Positions 48,101 through 57,799 of a stretch of 64,000 bases of DNA are shown here, piece by piece. The position numbers and the translations under genes were made by a program. This stretch comes from Ehretia macrophylla (lineage: Eukaryota; Streptophyta; Magnoliopsida; Boraginales; Ehretiaceae): the NCBI GenBank assembly GCA_037974665.1, contig CM075768.1, positions 9,407,501 to 9,471,500 of the forward strand, written 5' to 3'. The notes under the pieces were generated by a model. That model was not told where the DNA came from and ran no database searches. It worked only from the letters and a program-made list of their open reading frames with translations. How positions within the stretch are numbered: the stretch's first letter is position 1; every line of letters starts with the position of its first letter.

Positions 48101-48536
48101 GGCTGCTAAGTGTAGGTGCACGAAAATAGTCTTAACTTAGGGAATTTAGCTCAGAATCGAGATATGTTTGATTCTAAAACTATTTACACTCGAAGGCCTA
48201 CGTCATTGTATGCAAATCAAAATTTTTTAAGATTGGTATTAGAGTAAATGAACTTAAAATAGAGGCCAGTTGTATTAGGTTGTGTTTTTCCTTGAATTTA
48301 AGTGCTATAGGATGATAGAAAATGAATGCTATTGGGTTGTAGTTAAGTTAATCATGAATTGCCTAAGTGTAGATTAGATTAGTCCTTGTTATTACCTAGC
48401 TTAAGTATGGTGTATATGTACACCAAGTGTTTGTGTAAATGCCTAAAACAATAGTTATGCTTTTGTTTGGTTGGAACTGGAAGCTAAGTGTTAAAAGAAT
48501 TGATTACGTGTTTATGCATGCTTATACTCAATGGGA

Positions 48537-48735
48537 CATGGTAGCGTCATGATACTCCAAACGACCAATATCGTCAGTGTATTAGCATGACTTCTATGGC
48601 CAGGTAGTGTCATGACACTCCGGACGGTCAATGTCATCGGTGTATTGGCATGACTACCTTGGTATTGGAAATGATTCGTAGCGTCGTGTCACTCCGGACG
48701 GCCGAGTTCGTCGGTGTATTGACATGACTACCACG
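48537..48735 (+). repeat. Three imperfect tandem repeats (about 60-70 bp) in family-E LTR
   Basis: Each unit reads GGTAGYGTCATGAYACTCC, then GTCGGTGTATTGGCATGACT with small changes. GTCATG near the start and CATGAC near the end of a unit are inverted, so each unit could fold. The 3' LTR has the same three units at about 55603-55795. Confidence 0.85.
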
Positions 48736-49084
48736 AGCTCGTACGTGGACTTGAAAGTAGTGTCAAGCTTGACTTTGTTTTACCTGAGTTAACTGTCTTT
48801 ATTACTATTGTTGCTATATGGTTATCCAGCGTTACTCTTGCTTGGACCCTATGTCGAAGAGATTCTTGGAATTATGTTTTTCTTCAAATGTTTAGTTAGC
48901 GTTATTCTGTTATTAATGTCCTCAAGTTTCAAGTATAAAGCTCATTTTTATCTTTTCTAAGGTATTTAATGTTCTTAGGTTACTTCTTGCATTCCCTAAA
49001 TGTTAGTTAATTTTATTATTGATTGTCCTACATGCATTGCACGAAAAGGTTTTTTGAAAACTTCCTGATTATTCCCTCCCTCAC

Positions 49085-49128
49085 TGAGTATAAGTGTATG
49101 CTCACCCTTTTCATTAACAATTTTATAG
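49085..49128 (+). other. Conserved LTR hairpin plus acceptor-like AG (family E)
   Basis: Arms TGAGTATA (49085-49092) and TATGCTCA (49097-49104), loop AGTG, one G-U; the 3' LTR copy (56152-56171) pairs perfectly. TTTTATAG/GC follows after 22 nt. Confidence 0.6.
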
Positions 49129-49572
49129 GCAATGTTGAGATTATTTCCAAGAAGTAGAAGAACAAGTTAAGGACCACTTTGATTGCTCGTATCTGAAGTT
49201 GATTGCCTTATGTGATTCCATGTACTTGTATATTAATTTGTGTCTAAGTAGCCTTGTGTATAACTGATGTATATAGGGGTTGCTCATGTAAAATTAAACT
49301 ACCAGTAAAGTGTTATGTTTTCTAGTTTTCATAATTCCTTAGTAATCATTGTAAGTTGATGTATGTATATTGATAGATAAGTAGCTAGAACTACTATATG
49401 GACTAGGATGGAAGCTTGTATATGCTGTGACTATTGCTTGTGGTTGAACTCTTCTGAGTACAAGACTTGGTTAGGCCTAAATATAGGGGAGACTCCATTC
49501 GTTTTCCCTCATTTTTCATGCCTTAGGGTCTTGGATTGAGGTCCCAATTCTGTGAGGAGTCAATATGTTACA

Positions 49573-49590
49573 GGTGCTATCAGAGCTTAG
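49573..49590 (+). promoter_or_regulatory. Degenerate primer binding site of element E
   Basis: GGTGCTATCAGAGC begins right after the LTR. It matches TGGTATCAGAGC except for two changed bases near its start. Confidence 0.7.
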
Positions 49591-50032
49591 ATAGCTCTCA
49601 GTCGAGATAGGGTCCTCGGTCTGTCGGGTAGCGACCTTCGAGTGCGTGCATGTGAAGTAGGTCTTGATTAGATATGTGCTTGTATGTGAGATCTATGTGT
49701 TCTTGAATGAAAATATGCGCTTATGTGTCATACTCATATAAGATAGAAATGTGCTTCTAGGTAACTTGTTTGCACTTTATGTAAACAACGTGCTTTATGT
49801 GTTTATATACTCGATGTACCTTATGTGACTAATGTGTGTTACATGATCAACTTGCCTTATATAGAAGTGTTGTTGCCTGAATGTGTAAATAGGGAAAAGT
49901 CATTTCATAAATGTGTGCATATGTAGAGTCTAAATGTGTTAAACATAATTAATGTGAATAATATGCCTTAAGTGTTATATATGTGAACTATTTTGCCTAT
50001 TGTCATAATAGCTGTGCATTCTAGTTATCACT

Positions 50033-51290
50033 ATGGTGGGAAATAGACCTTGACGTCAGTATGAAGGATAGGGTTCAAGTTCAGGGGAAACTGCACAGCA
50101 ACCAACTAATCAGGAAGTTATGGCTAGTATAGCAACAACAATAAACCAAATGACACAAGTGTTGGAAACTTTAAGGCAACAAGGAACTAGTAATGCAGAT
50201 ATCCAGGATGATGGTAGTGGCAGTGGTAACAACAACAGTAACCAGCTAGAGAGATTCTTGAAATACGAGCCTCCCTGATTCTTAGGAAAACCAGATGAGG
50301 GTAAGGTCGAGATGTGGTTGAGCCGTGTCGAGAAGATCTATGCTACCTTAGAGCATTCCGATAAGAGAAAGATCTCATTTACTATAATCTTGCTCGAGGG
50401 TGATGCCGAGCAATGATGGAGGACTATGAAACTCATATGGGAGAATGAGGATACACCACATTTATGGGCTGATTTCGTTAGGGAGTTCTGGGACAAGTAT
50501 ATTCCCAAGGTAGCATGCGAGAAACGTGAAGAAGAGTTTGTGACTTTGAAATAAAGCGATTTGTTTGTTGTACAATATGAGGCTATATTCAATCAGTTAT
50601 CCCAATATGTTCTGGAGTTGGTACAACCTATGAGAAGAAGAATTCAAAGATTCATTCGGGGGTTAAGATCTGATATATAGCTCCACTTTTCCACATTACA
50701 GTTTGCCACTTACGAGGATGCTATTAATGCTGCAGCCAGGTTTAAGAAGAGGAAAACCAAGTTAACAGTTGAATCCAGTCAGCCTAACAAGAGGCTTAAT
50801 CTATCACAGAGTCAGAGCTAGCCAAGTCAAACTCAGACTTCGAGCTAGGGCCAGCAGAAGCAGAGTCACTATCAGCCTCAGATGTTGTTGGCCGACCAGC
50901 AACAATTTCTTTAGCCTCTGCTACAGTTACAACACTTTCTCGGTCAGCTGCAGGGTCAATTGATTGATGTGAGGTCTCAGGCAGGGCAGACCCAGATTCA
51001 GAGTCAGAATAGACCAGCTACTTTGAGATTGCAGATTGACCCAGTAGTTTCATAAGCTCCAGGTTCCTCATAAGGTAATACCATTATTCAAGTTCTGCAT
51101 TGCACTTTCTGTAAGTGTAGAGGCCATATCAAAATCGAGGGTTAGAAGAAACAGGGAAAATGTACAGGGTGTGGCAGTAATCAACACAGGAAAAAGAATT
51201 GTACGAAATGGCCAAGTTTTCGAGGTCAGACTACAAACAGAGGGACTCAGGGGTTATCTCAAGAAGCCAGTAAGAATTGGGAGGATGCAA
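50033..51290 (+). pseudogene. Element E gag
   Basis: From the ATG at 50033 the frame has early stops. The gag domain is readable: LERFLKYEPP, KVEMWLSRVEKIYATLEHSD, WADFVREFWDKYIPKVACEK and RRRIQRFIRGLRSDI. A Q/S-rich part and two zinc knuckles follow, CTFCKCRGHIKIEG (last Cys lost) and CTGCGSNQHRKKNC (intact). At least seven stops (TAG, TGA, TAA) break it. After the knuckles the sequence passes at once into the polypurine tract, with no pol remnant. Confidence 0.9.
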
Positions 51291-51295
51291 TTTTT

Positions 51296-51310
51296 GTAAG
51301 GAAGGGAGGA
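51296..51310 (+). promoter_or_regulatory. Polypurine tract of element E
   Basis: GTAAGGAAGGGAGGA directly before the 3' LTR start TGTGAGACCC. Confidence 0.85.
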
Positions 51311-52248
51311 TGTGAGACCCTAGACCCGCATTCATGTGCATTTACCATTTAGTGCCATTTATGTGTCTTTAATTGTTTAAATTGCTACTCTACATTAAAT
51401 ATGCAAACTATGTTTAAATTTAACTTATATAAAATGAATATCACAATATTTTATTTATGTGTATTATTTGAATTTATTTTCTTATATCGAAGGATAATTT
51501 TCATTATTTTACAAAAATGAACTCCGAGCAGGAGACAATTTTCAACTATTTTATTAAATTTTTCTACTCATGCAACTAACTTACTTAGATCATTCTATGA
51601 CTACATACATCGAAATTTGCATGCATTACACTTCTGGAGTGTGGTCTATATGATGTTTATTGTATTATAAGGATGGTTACTATTCACTAAATTTTCAACT
51701 GTTTTGTTTCTCTAATTTTGCATTTTCCTATGATACTTGACATTTATGAGGCATAAGAAAATTGTAATTAGTTAAACGTAGACAAATAAGTAGACAAGTA
51801 ACTAAATAGTTGAAAACCAACAAAAATGGCAAACTAGTAGAATAACATTTAGTTGAAGGGCATAATGGTCATTTGGGCCTTTTGTCTTCCATTATTTACA
51901 CACATACACATTCAAACATACTACAACATACACTCACACACACTAAAAAAAGTCTAACACACTAAAACACACACAAACACACATTCTAACTTCAAGAATA
52001 CAAATCAAGAGGAGAAATTGAAGATCCAAGTTGTTTTCTTCAAGGTCTTGCTTCTATCTACCTAGCTCAAGCTTTCTCTTGCATCTTCTTTGGATTTCAA
52101 AGTGAGGGATTTTTCTAACTCAACTATTCTTCGTTTCAAGCATGTTATAATCTTGCTATTATGTATTAGCTAGACTTGATTTTGATGAACTTATGGTTAT
52201 TGAGTGTATTTAGTTGAGTTTATGCAATATTTGTTCTTAGTTAATGGT

Positions 52249-54860
52249 TGTGAAACCCCATATTTTATCTTTGCATAGAATTGCGTGTTTTGACCTGTTT
52301 ATGTGTTATATGAGTTAGAATGTGCTAATTCTATGAGTTATATTCCTATTACATGCTATGTGTGCATTCACGAAATTTTCATCAAAATCGGCATCGAAAA
52401 TTTAATCATCGGTTTTTGTGAATAGTATTTTGAACGCATGTCCACTAAAATTTTTATACGAATGTTTTAAACATTTGAAAAACTAGTCCTCCATTATTAA
52501 TAGACCCGTATTTGAATAAAATTTATTTCTGAAACTGATTAGGAATTTAAATAGAATTTACGGGCGAAAAAGTACGTTTTTAAGCTAAAATAGTAATTTT
52601 TGCTCGAAACGATTCTTGCATTGACTTTCATTGACCTAGTATATATTAAATACAAATTATATTTCATTTTAAATATTTATAGAATGGCACAATTGAAAAA
52701 TGCATTTAAAAGACATTTGAAAACAAATAATATAACTTTTCATCTTCTTTTGCAAAAACTAAGTTTTTACCCGAGTCGGGTGTAAATGTATGCATGTGGA
52801 ACTCCTTGTCAACTAAAAATATACTACTAAAAATAGTCCAAGTGTTAAGTGCATATATTTGTCAGCAATATAGTTAAAATAGTCTAAAAACAACTAAAAT
52901 ACTAAAAATACTAAACTAGTTTCAACTTTGACCAATTCTTTTTGCATTGGCTTATTACTTAACTTAATATATACTCAAATATCAGCCAAAACACCACAAA
53001 AACACATCAAAAACCATGGCTCCATGAGGGAGAAGAAAGAAGGCATTTTCAAGGTTTTTCAAAGCATTTTTCTTATAGATTTTGCAATTCAAGTCCAAAT
53101 CACCTCATTCAAAGCTTGATTTTGCTTGTTGGGCATCCATTCTACCTATTTCTAACCTTGGTTTGCATCAAAGGTGAGAGAAAAATTTTAGATCTCAAAA
53201 TGTCATTTTTATGTTAATTCATATAATCGAATTTTTAGCCGTTGAAATATTAAATTGTTGTTATATTATTGCTCAGTAGATGCTAAGGATTGATTATATG
53301 GGTTTATAGCAGTTTTGAAACGTGGTAGCATGTATTTTTATTTTTCGGGTATTAAAGTTGAGAATTTGACCATTTGTTGAATAATTGGAATTGTGGTGGT
53401 TGGAATTGGTTGCTGTTAGTTTCTAAAAGTTTGTTAAATACGTGGTAGTAATGTTGTAATGCCGAAATTTTGATTGTGATGTCATGGTGAAAGTTCAAAA
53501 ATTTCAGCCATGATGCATTGAGGTTTTAGGGCTGTTGGGCTTAATTTGGATGGATTGTGGTTGGTTTCCGAGGGAGCTAATGTAGTTGCTTCAGTGGGTG
53601 AGTGATAGAAACTAGTTTGGAGGTCATTGGATTAGTAAATTGTAAGTTATGACTTTTAGAAGTTTGGGTTGTTTTTCTTTAAATGTTGAAATAATGTCTT
53701 TAGTTGTTTGGGTGGTGTTTGAGTGGTTGAATTATGGGTTGATGTTGGTTAGAATCGGGTTAGGTTGAATGGATTAATGCATGTTAAGTTGGATGACCTA
53801 CTTTGTCATCTAACTTAGTTGTTGAGTTGTTAATTGTTTAATTGATGATATGTTGTTGAAATGTTATTAATTGATTATTGAATATTGATTATTGGTGAAG
53901 TCGGGAGATAGGCAACCTACTTTGTTGTCCTCCTGAGATATGAATGATTATTATTATTGTCATGAGTCTTGGTATGTGTGTGCCACCTCTCGAGCAGTGT
54001 TGGGCTATCGGGTTGATAACGACATGACTATCATAAGCTACCCCCAGCTCGCATGGGCGAAGGTGCCATGAAGGGAGGGGCTAGAGAGGTACCTCGGGTG
54101 CGTGAGTAATGGGGAGTTATAAGAAGAAATGGTTGAGTTCGTGATGGTGTTGGGAGCTACACCAACTAGAGTATCCTTTATTGATTGATTATTATTATTG
54201 TTGTGCTTATGTTGTTATTGATGATTATTATGTGTTTACTGCTCAAATGATGATTTTCAAGGAATATAGTATTTACTATTAAGAGATCTAGAATCCTCAC
54301 TGGGCTTATTTTATATAAGCTCACTCTCAATTATTGCATCCATATAGGTGAAATTGAACAAGATTACGGGTATGTGCCTCAAGAAGCTGAGAATGTGCCA
54401 TATGTGGACGAGTCCTATGTGCCAGAGTCTTTTCCTTGATATCTGAGATGTAGTTTTCTTTTGTTATCTTGTATATTAAAACTAGTTGTTTTATATTTAC
54501 TTAGAAGTTTATGATGTATAAGATGTTGTAAAGATAATGGATTAAATGTTGCTAGTTTAGTAGTCTTGTTTTGGAACATGATTAGATTGCTAGATTGGTT
54601 ATAATCTATTTTGGAAATGTATGTTATATAGTAAATGTATGATGTTGGAACAGAAGCGTATAACTTATGGATGCAATGGTAAAATAATGTTTAATGTATA
54701 TTATGGCTGTGTTGTTTATTGTTGAATTGTTTGTGGAGTTGATTGTATGAGTTGCGAAGAAGTTGGTTTAGAGCCTTGGTGTCCTAATTACTGTCGTTAT
54801 ACTGCCAAAATTCCGTTGCGTCCCGATTGTTTGTAAGAGGGGTCGAGTTGGGGCGTTACA
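52249..54860 (+). mobile_element. Solo LTR, family A (2612 bp), TSD ATGGT
   Basis: TGTGAAACCCC ... GGGGCGTTACA, with the perfect duplication ATGGT at 52244-52248 and 54861-54865. This copy shows the LTR module best: TATATA at 52968, AAG/GTGAGAG at 53171-53180, the CTCGAGCAGT block near 53990, hairpin at 54301-54323 and CATATAG/GTG at 54341-54350. The ORF at 52600-52785 and its neighbours are not conserved in other copies. Confidence 0.95.
54301..54347 (+). other. Conserved LTR hairpin plus acceptor-like AG (family A)
   Basis: Arms TGGGCTTAT (54301-54309) and ATAAGCTCA (54315-54323) form nine pairs with one G-U; the loop is TTTAT. The acceptor-like AG is at 54346-54347, 22 nt later. The same hairpin is at 1713-1735 in the minus-strand copy. 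Confidence 0.6.
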
Positions 54861-57466
54861 ATGGTAGTAGCTTCTTGTAAATTTAGCTTGATGAACTAGA
54901 GTTAAGATAATGTGTTGAAGCTTAAAAGAGTGAAAAACGGATAGATTAGAGGCTATACAATTAACAAAATTGCACAAAGAAGATTTATGTAGAAGTTCTA
55001 AAACTGGACAGAAACGAGCTAACATGAAACTTAACGAAATTTATACTGTTGCTAGATTAGGCAGTTTAAAGCAAATGTTGATCTGGTGTTAAGGCTAATT
55101 CTAACATTTTGACCTTTCGATTTAGTCATTTTAGAAACGTATCTAGAAAAATCGCTGCATAGGGGCTGCTAGGTATAGTTACACGAAAATAGTCATAACT
55201 TAAGGAATTTAGCTCGAAATTGAGATCTGTTTAATTCTAGAACTATCTACACTCGAAGGGCTATGTCCCTGTATATAAATCAAAATTTTCAGAGATTAGT
55301 AGTCAGAGTAAATGAACTGAAAACAGAGGCTGGTTGTATCAGGTTGTGTTTTGCCTTGAATTTAAGTGCTATAGGATGATAGGAAATGAAATGCTATTAG
55401 GTTGTAGTTAAGTTAATCATGAATTGCCTAAGTGTAGATTAGATTAGTCTTTGTTATTACCTAGCTTACGTGTAGTGTATATGTACACCAAGTGTTTGTG
55501 TGAATGCCTAAAAGAAGAGTTATGCTTTTGTTTGGTTGGAATTGGAAGCTAAGTGTTAAAAGAATTGATTACGTGTTTATGCATGCTTATACTCAGTGGG
55601 ACATGGTAGAGTCATGACACTCCGAACGGCCGATGTCGTCGGTGTATTGGCATGACTTCCATGGCCAGGTAGCGTCATGACACTCTGGACGGCCCATATC
55701 GTCAGTGTATTGGCATGACTACTTTGGTATTGAAAGTGATTGGTAGCATCGTGTCACTCCGGACGATCGAGTTCGTAGGTGTATTGACATGACTAACACG
55801 AGCTCGTATGTGGACTTGAAAGTAGTGTCAAGCTTGACTTTGTTTACCTGAGTTAATTGTCTTTATTACTATTGTTGTTATGTGGTTATCCAGCATTACT
55901 TTCGCTTGGACCCTATGTCCTTGGAGAGCTACTTGGAATTATGTTTTTCTTCAGATGTTTACTTAGTGTTGTTCTATTATTAATGTCTTCAAGTTTCAGG
56001 TATAAAGCTACCTTTTATCTTTTCTAAGGTATTTAATGTTTTTAGGTTACTTCTTGCATTCCATAAATGTTAGTTAATTTTATTATTGAATGTCCTACAT
56101 GCATTGCACGAAAAGGTTTTTTGAAAACTTCCCGATTATTCCCTCCCTCACTGAGCATAAGTGTATGCTCACCCTTTTTATTAACAATTTTATAGGCAAT
56201 ACGAAGATTATTTCAAAGATGTAGAAGAACAAGTTGAGGACCACTTTGATTGCTCGTAGTTGAAGTTGATTGCCTTATGTGATTCCATGTACTTGTATAT
56301 TAATTTGTGGCTAAGTAGCCTTGTGTATAACCAATATATATATAAGGGTTGCTCATGTAAAATTAAACTACCAGTAAAGTGTTATATTTTCTAGTTTTCA
56401 TAATTCCTTAGTTATCATTGTAAGCTGATGTATGTATATTGATAGATAAGGAGCTAGAACTACCATACGGACTAGGATGGAAGCTTGTATATGTTATGAC
56501 TATTGCTTGTGGTTGAATTCTTTTGAGTGCAGGACTTGGTTAAGCCTAAATACAGAGAAAGACTTTGTCCGTTTTCCCTCTTTTTTCGTGCCTCAGGGTC
56601 TTGGATTGGGGTCCCGATTCCATGAGGGGTCGGGATATTATAAGTCAGCCCTTACAACACGCACACACAAGCACATAGCTCAAATAACTTGATTTGCTTG
56701 CATTTATATGTATACATAAGTCATATGGTTACATTTTCATGTACTAAAAGCCTTATATCTCACTCTTGAGCTAAAATACTCTCTTAAACTTTTTTACAAA
56801 CATTTAAACTATATAATTAAAATTCATGTTCATCTACCAACAACAACAATTAACACACATAGCTTCTAAGTTTCTAAGGCATACAACACTACCAATTCAT
56901 ATTTTCTTCATCATAATCACTTTAACATATAAATATATAGCTTAAACTTCCATTTTACACCATATACATAAACTTACCAACATTTAAACTACAAGAAAAA
57001 TGCACAAATCATGCACGCCTCACCTATTCTTGGTTAAAATTGCAAGGTAAACCAAAAGATTGAGCTAGCAAGGCCAATTTTTCTCTCTTTTTTTCTTCTT
57101 TCTTCCCTATTTTTCTCTTCTTCTTCTCTCTCAGGTTAGCCTTAGCTCTCTGCCCTCTTTTCTTTTTTCTTCTTTCTTCACCCGATCTCACCTCTCTCTC
57201 TTGCTTCTCTTTATTTTGTTTTGTTGTTTAGTCTATTATTAGTGGTTATAGCTAAGTCAAAGCTAGTCAATACTTTGTATAGAACAATCTAAATGCCACA
57301 TGTCCAAATGCTAGCTTAGAAAGATGTATTTTGTTCACTAACTAACTATTAGAATGAATTTAACGATTCAAATAGCGAAAACAAGTCAATTAAATACAAA
57401 TTGAATAAATACAAATAATAGAATAATAAAATTATTATTATTTTTGGGTCTGGGTCTCACAAAAAT

Positions 57467-57563
57467 AGGTACCAACTAGCGATCAAATAGCGAACATTTT
57501 CTCAAAGTCTTTATGTTCAGAGAGTTTCTTGAAAATCATAAGCGAACTAGGTTTGTCAAATAT
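57467..57563 (+). pseudogene. Copia RNase H C-terminus (continuation of 15477)
   Basis: In the frame that joins 15477, the first codon is a stop and then VPTSDQIANIFSKSL and ISELGLSNIL are read. This is the conserved Ty1/copia RNase H end (x-P-T-x-D-Q-x-A-D-I-F-T-K-x-L). It proves that the sequences left and right of element B were one gene. Confidence 0.92.
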
Positions 57564-57799
57564 CTTAGTTTTTTATGATGCCAAAAAGGGTAGAGAAATA
57601 AACATGGAAACATGGTGAGTTTTGCGATAAAGATAGAATTAAGGGGGAGTAAAATTAAATAAAAACATAGATCAAATAGAAATATGCATGAAAATATGGG
57701 GAATCAATTTTATATTGCATCTTTATATTCAAATCATATTAATTTGTGTTTAAATTTTCTGTTCTTATTTTAGTTTGTCATCATCAAAAAGGGAAAGAT
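57564..57799 (+). mobile_element. Copia 3' untranslated region and polypurine tract (SIRE-like)
   Basis: The stretch has 'atgatgccaaaaaggg' and 'aattaagggggagtaaaatt' (57627-57648), then 'gtcatcatcaaaaagggaaaga' directly before the LTR. A purine-rich tract following gatgatgacaaaa-like sequence is a hallmark of SIRE/Maximus-type copia elements. There is no coding sequence. Confidence 0.7.

Larger units (their letters stand above)
46634..49572 (+). mobile_element. Element E 5' LTR (2939 bp)
   Basis: It ends GTCAATATGTTACA just before the primer site. Landmarks are ACTATTCAC at 47014, CAAA/GTGAGG donor-like at 47620, three CATGAC repeats at about 48540-48735, the hairpin at 49085-49104 and TTTTATAG/GC at 49121-49130. 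It has about 190 bases (roughly 47090-47280) absent from the 3' LTR. Confidence 0.92.
46634..56642 (+). mobile_element. Element E: gag-only chromovirus-type retrotransposon
   Basis: Two LTRs (46634-49572, 2939 bp; 51311-56642, about 2.7 kb without the family-A solo LTR) flank an internal region of only about 1.74 kb. That region has a primer site, gag and a polypurine tract, but no protease, RT, RNase H or integrase. The flanks share AGTC (46630-46633 and 56643-56646), a 4-5 bp duplication blurred by the LTR's altered first bases (GTGAGAGACC instead of TGTGAGACC). The gag is close to that of element B, its likely relative and possible helper. Confidence 0.9.
51311..56642 (+). mobile_element. 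Element E 3' LTR, interrupted by a family-A solo LTR
   Basis: 51311-52248 and 54866-56642 align with the 5' LTR, apart from a deletion of about 190 bases near 51765 and the absence of one short 'catttatgtg' duplication at the start. The end is ...GGGATATTATA. Confidence 0.92.
15478..57461 (-). mobile_element. Element B: Ty3/gypsy chromovirus carrying three nested elements
   Basis: Its LTRs are 15478-17705 and 45160-46633 plus 56643-57461. Internal pieces are 17706-19448, 31882-34346 and 44708-45159, all read on the minus strand in the order gag, protease, RT, RNase H, integrase. The flanks GAAAT (15473-15477) and AAAAT (57462-57466) are a one-mismatch 5 bp duplication, and the interrupted copia frame rejoins across the element. 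B is split by A in RNase H, by D in gag and by E in its 5' LTR. About 60 codons of gag are missing next to D. Every domain is broken. Confidence 0.88.
45160..57461 (-). mobile_element. Element B 5' LTR, interrupted by element E
   Basis: Parts 45160-46633 and 56643-57461 total about 2.29 kb and align with the 3' LTR at 15478-17705. The junction 'gggcagtc' / 'agtcagccctta' corresponds to the uninterrupted 'aggcagtcaaccctca' at about 16925. The ORF at 46513-46914 crosses the B/E junction and is a chance frame. Confidence 0.9.
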
